This document shows, piece after piece, positions 24,400 to 35,867 of a stretch of 64,000 nt of DNA; position 1 is the first letter of the stretch, and every line of letters starts with the position of its first letter. The notes beneath the pieces are model-generated. The model was not told the DNA's origin, ran no database searches, and saw only the letters and a program-made list of their open reading frames with translations. The position numbers and the translations under genes are program-made. The DNA comes from Panonychus citri. Lineage: Eukaryota; Arthropoda; Arachnida; Trombidiformes; Tetranychidae. The stretch spans positions 226,110 to 290,109 of the forward strand of contig NW_026515533.1 in assembly GCF_014898815.1 (NCBI RefSeq), read 5' to 3'.

Positions 24400-24780
24400 C
24401 TCAATTGTAAAAAAACAAGTTGATTTTAAGACTCACTGAAAACTTTCTCAATGAAAATAATACTAAAAGTTGTTGTTTCAGAATTTAAAATGAAAATAAC
24501 AATTAAAATGAATTAAAACGTGTGAATGTTTATCTTTTACGGAAGGAAATCACATGTGATAAAAGAACATTTAAAAAAAGAACTTTTTTTTCGAAAGCTT
24601 GTGATTGGTCAATTTCTTGTCACGTGATTGTTGCTAAGCAACAATCGAATAAAAAATATTCTTTTCTAAAGATAAGATAAAGAAACACATTGATGTTTAC
24701 TTTTAACATTAAGAATTAATTTTGTTTGTGTTAATAATTAATTTATATTAATTATTCATTTATTTGTGTTAAAATTTAAT
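24400..24780. promoter_or_regulatory. Bidirectional promoter region of the CACTA-type element
   Basis: This segment separates divergent gene starts. It holds a perfect 12-bp palindrome ATCACATGTGAT (24549-24560), a CCAAT box on - (ATTGG at 24604-24608), a CACGTG E-box (24621-24626) and, directly abutting it, ATTGTTGCTAAGCAACAAT (24627-24645). The last is a 9-bp inverted repeat with one central base, and its core GTTGCT-A-AGCAAC looks like an RFX X-box. Use as a shared promoter is inferred from position. Confidence 0.6.
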
Positions 24781-27243
24781 TAATTTTGGTGAAAACAATT
24801 ACTTTGTATCTCTTTATAATGTATCGACGAGAAAACAAGGAAAAATTCACAAGCTAAATCAACAAATTTATCTTCAAAATCTACCAAATCTTGACTCAGA
24901 TTTTGACTCAGATCAATCATCTTTCATTTGCTCAGTAAATAGTGGAAATAATTCTGTTTGTGAAAGTGATGCAAATAGTTCATTAGACGGAAGTGAATCA
25001 TCAATGTTTTCGAAAGAAAATTCTGTCGCTCAACCATTAGAAATAATTCCGTCTAAAGAAGAATTTATTGAAGCGACTCTCCTTGCTATTCTATCCCATG
25101 CTGGTTGTAATTTAAATTCAACAAATATTGTTGTGAATCTTTTCAATTGTGTAAACCAGCGTTTTCTTTCAACGGAATAACTTTTCCGAGTGTTCGTCAT
25201 TTTGGGAAAAGAACCAAAGATAACCCAATACATGTGTATCTGCTTTATGACAAAAATCATTCACACGGTCCGTATACTGGTGAGCCTAGAAAATTCGCTG
25301 ACTACATTTGTGATGGTGAAAGTTTTCCTGTTTCTCTTGGTAATGGAAATTATTTCATACATATTCTGCTCCGAAAACAGTTGGAAAAATATCTTCCTCT
25401 AATTAAAAAAGACTTTTGGCAATTGGACGATGAAGAAAACAATTCTATGCGAGATATATCTAATTCAGACCTGGCCAGAGAAATTAAAAGCTCTTCTTCA
25501 GAATTGATTCAAAAACTCACACTTACATTACACGCTGACGAAGTTTCTTGTTCTAAAAGCTCATCAACAAAAATTTTCCCAGTTTTCATTTCTTTGAATG
25601 AGCTAAAATCTCACCATCGCAAAAAATTTTTCTTTCTCGTTGGCTTACATGTTGGAAGAAATAAACCGAATGTTGGTTCATTTCTTGGACCTATTGTGGA
25701 AGAAATTAATTTACTTTCATCTAATCCAGTTGATTGTTCTATCGAGGGTATGAAAAAGAAAAAATTCACTTTCCACTTGATATGTTTGATTGCCGATGCT
25801 CCGATGCGCGCATACCTTAGACAAGTTAGACAATATAATCACAGATATGGCTGTGATTGGTGCCTAATTGAGGCTGGTGGTGCCATGGCTCGTGAATTTC
25901 ATAATCATTCACAACAAGAAATTAATCGATTACTTAGAAAGAAAAAAGATTTCATGGATTTCAAAGATTATTTCGAAAATAATGAAAATCATCTTCCTCC
26001 TTCCAACAATCGCTTCAATGGTATAAATGGAATCTCTCCCTTGCTGTGTTTACATGATTTTGACATTGTAAGAGGCATTTCAGTTGAACCAATGCACAGC
26101 ATAAGCCTTGGGGTTTTTCGGAAACTTTTGAATGGAATCATTAATACTGATGCCGTAAACATTTTCGCGAAAAATATCACAAGAACAATTTTCATCAAAG
26201 AGATGAGCCAGCGTTTGATTCAGATCAAAGGTCTTACAGAAATGCCAAGAACCCCGAGACATTTAGACCAGCTTAAATTTTGGAAATCTTGTGAATTTGA
26301 TACATTTCTGAGTTACTATTTCTACCCAACAAGTTATGGATTATTGAAATTACCAGTCATTCGACATGTATCAACTTTAGCAAGAATTTATTATCTGGCC
26401 CACATTGGACCCGTTGGTCAGTCTGTTTTGAGCGAAATCAACAATTTAGTTGAAGAATTTCAACAAGGTACATCAACTCTTTTTGGATCCAAATATTTAT
26501 CTTATAATCTTCATATTCTCTCACACATCAGTGAATCACTCAAATTTCTCGGTCCTAATTCAAATGTCTCCTCCTATCCATTGGAAGATTACATGGGGCA
26601 ATTGAAATCTAAAGTTAGACGATATTCACACGCTGGACCCGCTCTCATTCGAGTTTTCATGAATGATTTTCGATTCAAAGAATATGTTGAAACAAAAATC
26701 AAGAAATGGAATCTTGTCGAGAAAGAGAAAAAATTCTTCGGTCTAGATGAAAAAGATTCTAAAACAACAAAACTTGTCCAAGAAAAGATTCCAGATAAAA
26801 TGATTAATATCATTATTGAAGTTTTAAATGATAAATATGAAGTTCAAGTTAATCCGATTGATTTGAAAATTTTCAAAACAATCAGATTTCGAGGAATAAG
26901 ATATTCAACGCGTAACTATTGCGAGAAAAAGCTAAGAAACGATGCTTTTATACGCTCAGACGAAAAATTTTATTCAGTGGAAGCTATTTGTGAATTTAAA
27001 GCCAAAGTTCTATTTATTTGTCGACAACTTGAGACAAAAGTCACTTCACTTTCTTTCAACGGATTCACTGGTTTTTTTTCATTCAAGTTGGACAACACGT
27101 TTGCGATTATAAAAGAATCAACAAATTATCATTGTGTTGAAATCGAAAGTGTATCTACAAAGTGTATTCATATCAACAGTATCTCTTTTCACTGGACAAA
27201 TAAGACAAATTTTGTTATCGTTCCTTTTCTCCAAAACAAATAA
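24780..27243 (+). CDS. CACTA/EnSpm (tnp2-type) transposase, 5' frame break
   Basis: The main open frame runs from about 25129 to 27243 (about 700 residues). Numbering from 25147: Asp131 in LTLHADEVSC, Asp217 in LIADAPMRAYLRQV, the Cys236/Cys239 pair in GCDWC, an E-x-x-H at 314-317 (VEPMHS), NLHILSHI, and Glu480 in YPLEDYMGQLKSKVR. These are the acidic triad with the C-x2-C and [D/E]xxH landmarks of the CACTA-Mirage-Chapaev transposases; tnp2 proteins show the same NLH...FGP...FE order. An upstream open stretch (24880-25180) in another frame encodes acidic DSDFDSDQSS then EEFIEATLLAILSHAG. This reads like the N-terminal domain, so a one-base shift near 25140-25165 separates them. No splice pair repairs it. 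Acts in the nucleus, cutting and joining the element ends. Confidence 0.75.
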
Positions 27244-27310
27244 CATTTCATCAACTGAAAAATATCCAATTCATTCGCCAAGTGTAAAATCAACATTTTC
27301 ATAAATTCTA

Positions 27311-27671
27311 ATGCAAACAAGTTCGTGTGAAAAAAATCAAACAATGGATTCAATTTCAATCAAATCAGCAGCTTCATTATCAACAAAAATAGAAAACAAA
27401 ACATCAATCGGTGAGTAGAATCTTTTTTCCAATGGTGAACAAAATATTGATTTATTTTCTTTTTCAAATCTATTTAGAGGAGATTATTATTCTGAAACGA
27501 AAATTGAAATATGTGTTTCCTTGGACAATCGTGTCATTTCCGAACAAGATTCAATTCATCATGAAAATATTCTGGAAGGAGAAAATTCGACTGGAAAGAA
27601 AATATTCAAAACAATGATCTTGGAGAGGAGCAATGGATTTCTCTCAGGAAATCAAAGAAATGGAAATTAAT
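27311..27671 (+). CDS. Possible small two-exon ORF at the transposon 3' side
   Basis: ATG at 27311 opens a frame to a good donor (ATCG|GTGAGT, exon end 27410). An acceptor near 27478-27480 (ATTTAG, or two bases later) lets the frame continue to a TAA at about 27671 as DYYSETKIEICVSLDNRVIS..., about 95 residues, Ser/Thr/Asn-rich. The choice of AG decides the frame, so the product is uncertain. It may be a third element protein, a 3' exon, or a chance frame. Confidence 0.25.
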
Positions 27672-28229
27672 TAATTTTCCAATAATTGAATTTCTTGTTT
27701 CCTTCTCGATGATCTCACACAAATTCAGTTTAATTTCCTTCAAATTCAAAGTTTCTTACTAAATCTATTTTCTATTCTTTTCTAGCAATTTAATACTTTC
27801 AACTTTTCAGATTCTTTAAGAAAAATTCAAATTCCAAACTACTATTATCTCGTTCAATATTCATATGGAATCTTATTGTTAATCTTCCTTATTAATCAAA
27901 TTCTGAATAATTTCCAATGTCAAAATAAAACAATTTTCTAAAGAGTTTTCTAAGGCCGGTTCCACTTTCTTCGCTAAGATTCTGATCACAATCATGATTG
28001 AGATTCGATTCTTTAGATTATTCTAAAGAAAATAATCTAAAAATCAGTAGAATAGTTTCTGATTCTGTAAAATTGTGATTTGAAAAATTAATTTGGATTC
28101 AAAAGCTAAAGCGATAGATGAATCAATTATAATTCATTTCTTGCTTTTTGAAGCTTCTTCTCATTTTCTCTTCATGACTTTGATTCAATGTTGAATCAAA
28201 AAAATTTCAAAGCGCTTCAAAAAAAATTG

Positions 28230-28242
28230 ACTGTTGATTGGG
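28230..28242 (-). repeat. Right terminal inverted repeat (CACTA-type element)
   Basis: ACTGTTGATTGGG on +, the exact complement of the left end. Followed by AGGTTAAC; the AG matches the AG preceding the left repeat. Confidence 0.8.
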
Positions 28243-29788
28243 AGGTTAACTATTGTGATACAATGTTTCTCAAACTGACCAATGGTCATAATAGATTCCA
28301 ACCCCATTCCAGCTAATAGTCATTACTTAAGAGTTAATTCAATCTAATAAATGATAATATTTGTTATCAGTTCAATGGTCATTTGTCTTCATTGTCATTC
28401 CCATGATGGTCAAGTAAAAATCAAAAGGAGGTCCAGTATGAAGTCAAGGTGGGAAATACATTCAAAGGTATTCAGTTTATCCAGAAAGTTTCATCAATCT
28501 GATCAATATCTTGTAAATGTTTACTTTCAATCAATTGTGATCATTAAGAAAATGATCAAACAAGATTAATTAATTGTGAAATTCTGATGGTTATCAATTA
28601 ACTGCAATATTAGATTCCAAACAATTTATGAATTTAAATTACATCTACAATGCTCATTGTAATCAAATCTATTGATAATTTCACTACGAGTAGTTAGACA
28701 TTTAATTATCCTTGAAATTCAATTTCATTATAATGATTATCAATGTGAAGGTTAATCGTAATGATAATTGTTTTCATTATTAGCAACAATCAATTTCCAA
28801 TGTTGAAGTATGAATCAAATAATCACAATAGGATTGAACCAACAACATTAACCAATTTAACTTTAATTGTAAAACCAAATGAGTTTTGTATTACTAAAGG
28901 AGCTTAAAGAAGACATAACAATTTAACTAATTGTGATATAATTTAAGAAAATTGTTTAATCAATATGATTGCATGGTAAACATTAATTTATAAACATGTA
29001 TCTTAATCATGTTAATCATTTGTGATTTAATAATCTAAATAAAAGTTAAGCTTAAGGATTTAACCTCTTATTATGTTGACAATTATAAGAGGGTTAATTA
29101 ATTTTGGATTTGTGTGATACATGAATTAACCTGATTGTAAAAGTGTTAATTAAGTTTACCAGGTTAATTTAGATTCCAAGACTGAATATAGCAGATAAAT
29201 TCAACATCTTATTCAAATGGAATCTGAAATTTTATCATGATTAACCTACCATGTAATCAGAGGTTTACTGAAGATGGAAATGAATAATCATCATCAAGTA
29301 TTAATCAAAAAAAAGTGGGACAGTGTTGATGGTGGGGTGGGAAATAACCAAGCCCACCACACACACACATTATCATCAAATCCCTGAGTGTGTGTGTGTT
29401 TATATCAATATTTATATTGAATTGGTTATAAAAAAGTAAAGTTGTTATTAGTTTAGTAAACATATTACATGGGGATTCATGATGATGGTTCTGATAAGTT
29501 GAAGGTGAAGTGAAAATCAACAAGAAAATTGAGAGTTACTTTAATGGGGGAGAGAGAGTTTTTTTCCACTGCCTTAAATTTACCCTGAGGGTAGATTGAA
29601 ATGAAAAATTTACAAGAAATAAGATTCTGGGTGATGATAAAACTATCCCTTTGGAAGATAATATTATTATCATCGTTATCACTATTGCACATGAATAGTT
29701 TACAAGGGTTAACGTTATTATCATCATAGGAGGTGAAAGAGTGAAAGTGGGAATGAAAAATAAGAAAATAGTGCATATAAATATACAG

Positions 29789-29791
<3 letters not shown>

Positions 29792-29820
<29 letters not shown>
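29792..29820 (+). repeat. (GA)n microsatellite
   Basis: Uninterrupted GA dinucleotides, 29 bp. Confidence 0.9.
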
Positions 29821-30307
29821 CAATCAAACAATCATAATGATAATGATAATGTTAGTTTAACGGTAGAAGGAAAAAAATAGTTACAATGATGAGATACATT
29901 GATATAACACTTTCATCCTCATCATCATTTGAGTTATGCTCTGTCAAGCAAAGGACATTTTCATCATCATGATAACTTTGAACATGTTTGAGTATTTATA
30001 TTTGAACAGATAAACATGATCATCATTGAAACTTAGTTGCAAGATGAAAATGAAGACAAGAAAATCATGATACAAATCATTGTATTCATATAAAAGTATT
30101 AATAATATGATTAGAGCCATTTTAGTTTCAACAATTTACTTTATTCAGATCATTTTCCATGAACAAAGTGATGATGATCAGTCTATTCACAGATTCATGG
30201 CTGTTATTCAATCAAAATTGAATGAAAAGTTTATGGTTAATTGTTCAAGAAAAACAATATCATCAGAATCAAATGAATATAAAGGATGGTGATGATGAGA
30301 CATAATA

Positions 30308-30309
<2 letters not shown>

Positions 30310-30350
<41 letters not shown>
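30310..30350 (+). repeat. (GA)n microsatellite
   Basis: Uninterrupted GA dinucleotides over about 41 bp, among the longest in the window. Confidence 0.9.
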
Positions 30351-30353
<3 letters not shown>

Positions 30354-30927
30354 GAAATAAGAATAGATTAAGATTAATATCAACCGATGCCAATGTAACT
30401 ATTTAATTAAGATAATCCATTGGTTGATGGTTCATCAAGAAATGATGATGAAGATAAACATAATGATGATGATACAATAAGAAACAATTTGGACAATCAA
30501 AAAAGGGAAAGAGAGAGAGAGAGAGAGAGAGTTGATGATGAAAGATGAGGATAAATGAGATTTATGTTTGTATTTCTTTTATTTTTTCATCTTCGTCCTT
30601 ATTTGATGATTGGGAGAGAGAAAACTAACTCATCCTCATCCTTTTGTCTGGTGATGATGATAATCAGTTCTCACTTTGCCACTGAAAATGGATTAGTCTT
30701 ATTATCTTGGTTTTCAGGTTTTAGATTTAGATTAACAGATTAATATGATTAATTGTTGAGAGTGTCTATTGATTGCTGATCAAATGTTTGTCTCTCTCAA
30801 GTTATAATTATCGGCGACTGATTAATCAGTAATTGTGATCAGAGATAATGATGATGGTAACAATTGATAATTTCTTTTGTAAGTTTAATCTTTATCTCTC
30901 TCTCTTTTTTATATATTTTCTGTTTCT

Positions 30928-31146
30928 GGTTCCGGTTTAATTTCCGTTTCTTTTGATTGAATTGAAAAGGTCCAATTGTGTCCAATTTAGTGTTGAATAG
31001 ATGAAAAAATCAACCGGAACCGGATCAAGATGGCGAAAATTATGAGGATAAAAAAGTTTATTACCTTTTCAGTTGATTAAGGTGATGATTGTAAGTAATT
31101 AATGAGTCATCATAATGAAAATTACAATAAAATGCCCTCAGGGCAT
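30928..31146. promoter_or_regulatory. Cluster of palindromic factor-site-like motifs
   Basis: GGTTCCGGTT (30928-30937) is exactly inverted as AACCGGAACC (31012-31021), each holding an ETS-like CCGGAA core. Immediately after is AAGATGGCG (31027-31035), a YY1/Pho-like word. At 31132-31146 lies ATGCCCTCAGGGCAT, a 7-bp inverted repeat with one central base that closely matches AP-2 sites. The density of G+C-containing palindromes in an AT-rich interval suggests an enhancer or promoter. Factor names are inference. Confidence 0.45.
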
Positions 31147-32180
31147 GTAAATTGTTTGGCAACTTTTTTTTTGTTTGCCTGATTGAAGTTAATTTAACTT
31201 TTGTAGTCAATGTTTGATTATCATCACTTAATTAATGTAAATTGTTATCAAAACAAAATCATCATGTTGCTGTTATTAAGACAATTAAATGAGTTGATTG
31301 TTTACCATTTTATCATATTGATTGTGTTTGTGTGTGTTTGTTAATATCAATTGGTTGTTGATTGTTGATTAATTTGATTGTGATCGTGTCTTGATGGTGA
31401 TTAAGATTCAAGATTTACTCATTTCAATTGTTAACCTTTATTGTGCCAGGAAACTTGATGAGAAAGTAATCAATTGTTGATTAGATTTAGATATTCATTG
31501 GAATTTTTTTCTTCTTCTTCGTCATCCTTTTCATCATTATAAGATCCAAGGGGTAAAGGATGAGGAAGATGAAGAAAGAAAATTCTGGTTTCCATGGTTA
31601 CTCAAAATCTCGAGGTTCTTGACTTGTGTGTTGATTATAACTATCGATTGATGTTCAGAACTTTTTTCTTCTTCTTCTTTATCTTTGCCCTTTTCTGATG
31701 ATGATGATGATGATGATGATAAAGATGATAACAATAATGATGATAATGGCGATTTGAAAAGATGCTGTGACCTGTGTTAATCAAAAACAACGAGAGTTAA
31801 TCATTAAGATGAAAATACAAACCAAATTGAATCAATGTAACAATGAATGATTATTAGCACCATGTAATCAGAAATAGGAAACTATTTACCATGAAAATGT
31901 GGATTCGATGAAATTTAGAACAAAAAAAAGAGAGAATAGTTCTAATTAGGATTTTTAGGAATTTTCTCTTTTGACAAAATATTAATTGTTGTAGAATTTT
32001 TTGTTCATCATGTGTATCACAATTGGATTTATTTTCATTGTTATTGTTCATGATGATGATCAGTTTTCATGATGACAAAACTAGTGTAAGGATGAAAATG
32101 TTCAGGATAAAGATTATGATGAAGATGAAATAAAATCTCATTGGTTTCAAGTCCAATGAATTCGGGTTATTCTGATTTTT

Positions 32181-32182
<2 letters not shown>

Positions 32183-32225
<43 letters not shown>
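32183..32225 (+). repeat. (CT)n microsatellite
   Basis: Uninterrupted CT dinucleotides over about 43 bp. Confidence 0.9.
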
Positions 32226-32229
<4 letters not shown>

Positions 32230-33664
32230 CCATGCAACTCCCATGTATTTATCTTCCTCTTTCCCTTTATTTGCTTCATCATCAAACTCATAATTCTCAA
32301 TAAAAAAGGTTCTAATGGTTTCTTTATTCTTGATAGAGAAGAAGAAAAAAATAACTATGAAGATTCTAAGACAAATCGAAAATCATCTCATGGCCAGAAT
32401 ATTATTCTAATCATTAATTCATGATGATAAACATGAATCTGAATCTTAGGATGATCAGAATACTCAACCTGGGGCATAAGCATGATTACTCTTCACTTGG
32501 TAATGGGTGAAAAAAAATCAATGAAAATGCTTCCGACTGGAAACATTATCATTCATTATTTATCACCATGATAATAATATTTACTATATATTATTACCTT
32601 TATCATTGGAAAAGTTGAGCTGCAAAAATACAACAATTTTTATAAATTCTTGTAAAATTTTCCATTTGTTTATTCATGATGTTTCCATGATGTTTTCACA
32701 TCTGATTAATCTCCATGTTTACAGTACGTGTACATAAATCTCTGTTTATGGTTGAAATCATGAGTAAAAACAGGGAATGAATAAAGAAACTTTGAAATTC
32801 AATCTGCGAACAATTTGTTATTCTGGTTTTGCAAACTCTTTTTGAATATGGTCAGTAAGAAATGACCAATATCACAACTCAGGCTCCAGGGAAAATTTTC
32901 AGAGAGAGAGAGAGAGAGAGAGAGAAAATCCTTCATCTCAGAACTTTTTTCTACACCAAAATTCATCAATGAAAATACTCAAATTTCATACGAATCTGAG
33001 ATTGGAATAAATCATATTCTTTCAAATTAACGAACAATTTATCAAATTGTTTCAATCTCATATTCTAATTGTTAATTATAATCATTATCATTATAATACT
33101 TCGATACTAAATTTCAAGGAGAAATACAATCATTTCTTTCAACAATTAATTCTAATTGTTACACTTAATCATAATAAATGTACACAGAAAAAGAGAGAAA
33201 GAGGCGAAAAAAAAGAACACATAGAAAAAGAACTATTATTCTATTCTTTTCACAAGAGATTCTAAAATAATCTATTGTTTAAAGAGAATTCAATTAATTT
33301 CCATGATTAGAATAATTAAATTGATTGTTATTCGAAAAGTAAAAAAAAAGATTAACTCATTCAGCGAACTGAAGGTTAACTAAAGAACCAAAAGGTGTCG
33401 CTTGAATCGAAGGAAAAATTGAGTCGATGTGTTTTGGTGAATGTTGAATTTTTGATTCTCCTGAATAAATTGTGATTAAAATATTGAAACTTAATTTTTA
33501 GTGATTAAATTTACGTTCTTTGTGTCCCCCAGAGGAAGAGCTTCTTGACGATATAAGGTAAGAAAATATTACTCCGGTTTAAATGATAAAAATAACCCTT
33601 TTCATAGTAGGGTGAGGCGAACAGAATAAAATGGAGAACAATGTATAGGCTAACATCGAGTGTA

Positions 33665-33696
33665 AACTTCCGCCCGTTAACTCACAAACGGAAGTT
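33665..33696 (+). other. 5'UTR hairpin of the retrotransposon
   Basis: AACTTCCG and CGGAAGTT form a perfect 8-bp stem around a 16-nt loop, about 100 nt before the ORF1 ATG. A possible RNA structure affecting translation or packaging, which is inferred. Confidence 0.45.
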
Positions 33697-33791
33697 ACTA
33701 ATCTTATATCAAGAGATAAAATTATCACTAATATAACCTTTTCATTACATTTTCTCATTTTCAAATAAACCAGGTAATTTTCAAATCAATC

Positions 33792-35501
33792 ATGGAGAAA
33801 AGCGATTTGGATAAATTCATCAAACGGGTTAATACGAAAATACCAACAAGAAAAGACTGGATGGCCGAAATAGCCACCATTCCGCTGAAGGATCTAATTG
33901 ACATGACAGATAAAATCACGTTGATATCAAAGGATTTGAAAGAAGGAAAAATAGTGTTAAGAAAAGTATTCATTTCGAAAATCTCTCATATAATCTCGTA
34001 CATGAAAGACAACCCAGCCTTGGTTCATTTGACGTCAGAGGAAAAAGAAAAGATTAAAAATTTGGCTTCAGACCTTTCGATCATCACACCTCCAGTAGCT
34101 ATAAGCGAAGGTCGACAGACTAGAGCTTATTCTGGAGCTTCAAGTGACAGATCATCGGTAACAAGCAGATTAAATAAATCAAGGGAAAAAGCAAATACTT
34201 CGAACCGAGGAGAAAATCCGGGAAACGACACTTTATCGACAAACTCGATAGACTTTATGAACACAGGTGCTCTGCAAATACCGGCAGAATTGCAAAACCC
34301 TCAACAAATCGAGATGGGGGAGCCAATAGGCTCTTCAACCCCTAGAGAAGGTGAAGCAAATGCCCAAAACACAGTAATTGAGGTAACTAAAGTAGTTGGT
34401 CAACCGGAAGAAAGAGCTCAGGAGATTGTTATTGAGCCAATACCGTCAACATCGAAGGTGACAACTGAAGTAAAAAGGATAGACATGGAATCAACCAAAG
34501 GTTCAGAAATCTCAGACACTTCGATCGAAGATGATATTCCGAGTATTGAAGGTCTGGAAATGGTAGAAAAAGTTATGGACTCGCCACCGAGAAATCCACT
34601 TAAGAGAAAATTTGGCTCGATTGATCTTCACAGAGAGACGATTAAAGTCAGACTGGATAAGACAAGGAAGATTAAAAAAGTTTTCCACAGAGTTGAAGAG
34701 AAACCGATTCCGAACTCTTGGAAACCGTGGTCATCAACACTCATGGACCCATTAATCTTGGTCACCCATAGTTCAATTCCTCCGATAAAACTAATGTCGG
34801 AAATTTCCCAGGCTCTAAAATCAAAAGCTCTTGAAGCTTTTCCGGCAAAGATAATAAAAGGAAGGGACGCTATTAGGGTTGTATGCTCTGATCTCCAGGA
34901 CATACAACTAGCAAAGTCTTCCTTACTGGCCTGGAATTGTGATCTTGATATTAGAAATCCGAGCTGCTTTGATCCGAAAGTCAAACTTTCAAAAATCCCT
35001 TTCAACATAGAAACGGACGAGCAAGCAACGGCTTTAGTAGACAGACTAATGATTCAAAATGGTGCTGGTGGTAAAGGAAATTGGTCCTTTTCCATGCGCT
35101 TCGCTTCCAAACAGCAAAATCGAACTGATATTGTCATAAACGTCTCACCTCGTATACGTGATTTCATCCAGGAGAGAAGAGGAAAGTTCTTCTTCGATTT
35201 TAAAGAGATTATGGTTGTAGACTATTTTCACGTGAGCCTTTGCTATCGATGCTTTTCATATGACCACTCGGGTCGAACTTGTAAGAATCAAATCTGCTGC
35301 AGATATTGCTCAGGCTCTCACGATGGTAAAACTTGCGGCGTTAAATTCAACCAAAACGCTTACAGATGCGATGTATGCAAAAGAAAAGGGAGAGAAGAAA
35401 ACCACACACCGTTCGACTGGGATTGCCCAGAGTATCAACGTCGTTTGAAACATGCAATTCAACTCATTAATTACGATTATCAATGGATAATAAGAGAGTA
35501 A
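33792..35501 (+). CDS. Retrotransposon ORF1, Gag-like with CCHC zinc knuckles
   Basis: 569-residue nucleic-acid-binding protein. The N-terminal 100 residues are charged and helical. Residues about 110-290 are Ser/Thr/Glu-rich and probably disordered. A conserved fold from about 315 (WSSTLMDPLILVTHSS) to 470 resembles the RRM-like central part of R1/Jockey Gag proteins. Three knuckles end it: CYRCFSYDHSGRTC from Cys484 (C-x2-C-x4-H-x4-C), CRYCSGSHDGKTC (C-x2-C-x3-H-x4-C) and CDVCKRKGREENHTPFDWDC (C-x2-C-x8-H-x6-C). Such proteins coat the element RNA and guide the complex to the target. The ATG follows an in-frame AT-rich leader and is the first good start. No stop or frameshift is seen, so this copy may have moved recently. 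Confidence 0.88.
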   Translation: MEKSDLDKFIKRVNTKIPTRKDWMAEIATIPLKDLIDMTDKITLISKDLKEGKIVLRKVFISKISHIISYMKDNPALVHLTSEEKEKIKNLASDLSIITPPVAISEGRQTRAYSGASSDRSSVTSRLNKSREKANTSNRGENPGNDTLSTNSIDFMNTGALQIPAELQNPQQIEMGEPIGSSTPREGEANAQNTVIEVTKVVGQPEERAQEIVIEPIPSTSKVTTEVKRIDMESTKGSEISDTSIEDDIPSIEGLEMVEKVMDSPPRNPLKRKFGSIDLHRETIKVRLDKTRKIKKVFHRVEEKPIPNSWKPWSSTLMDPLILVTHSSIPPIKLMSEISQALKSKALEAFPAKIIKGRDAIRVVCSDLQDIQLAKSSLLAWNCDLDIRNPSCFDPKVKLSKIPFNIETDEQATALVDRLMIQNGAGGKGNWSFSMRFASKQQNRTDIVINVSPRIRDFIQERRGKFFFDFKEIMVVDYFHVSLCYRCFSYDHSGRTCKNQICCRYCSGSHDGKTCGVKFNQNAYRCDVCKRKGREENHTPFDWDCPEYQRRLKHAIQLINYDYQWIIRE

Positions 35502-35867
35502 AAAAAAAAAGAGAGAATAATAACAAGTTCTAAACCCACTGAACGGTCCTCTCCATGTTCTGAATAATTCATTATACACCGTTCTACATGATCTTTTACC
35601 CCTTCTCATTAACAAAAATAATGACGAAAACATCACTGCCTCCCCCCTTTTTACAATACTGATTAATCACTCATACTGAGTCTCCAGAGCCCTCAGTCAA
35701 TTGCGTCCCTACTTTTGTACCTTTTTAAACATTGTCTTCATACCTTTTTAAAACTCCCGCAAGTAAATAAAAATCAAAAGATCTGAACCAACGACCAGAG
35801 CGCTCTCATCAGCGTGAACTTGTTATTTGTTTTCTATCATCACATTTGAAAGTAAAATAAATTGAAA

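Larger units (their letters stand above)
19438..28242. mobile_element. 8.8 kb CACTA/EnSpm-type DNA transposon
   Basis: Ends are the perfect inverted 13-mer CCCAATCAACAGT (19438-19450) and its complement (28230-28242). Flanking bases on both sides are AG, consistent with a 2-bp target duplication, though two bases prove little. A subterminal block, CAATTTTGAAGCGTTTTGAA (19515-19534), recurs inverted near 28205-28229 as TTCAAAGCGCTTCAA plus an A run and TTG. Inside are a tnp2-like transposase on + and two paralogous accessory genes on -, divergent from about 24400-24780. The termini do not begin with CACTA/G, so it is a divergent branch. Multiple frameshifts in the accessory genes indicate a non-autonomous or decaying copy. 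Confidence 0.8.
28243..33380. other. Non-coding interval between the two transposon regions
   Basis: AT-rich with AATTGTTA words, CATGAT-type low complexity and several GA/CT microsatellites (29792-29820, 30310-30350, 30511-30531, 32183-32225, 32900-32925). A cluster of factor-site-like palindromes lies at 30928-31146. No coding exon is supported. Confidence 0.5.
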
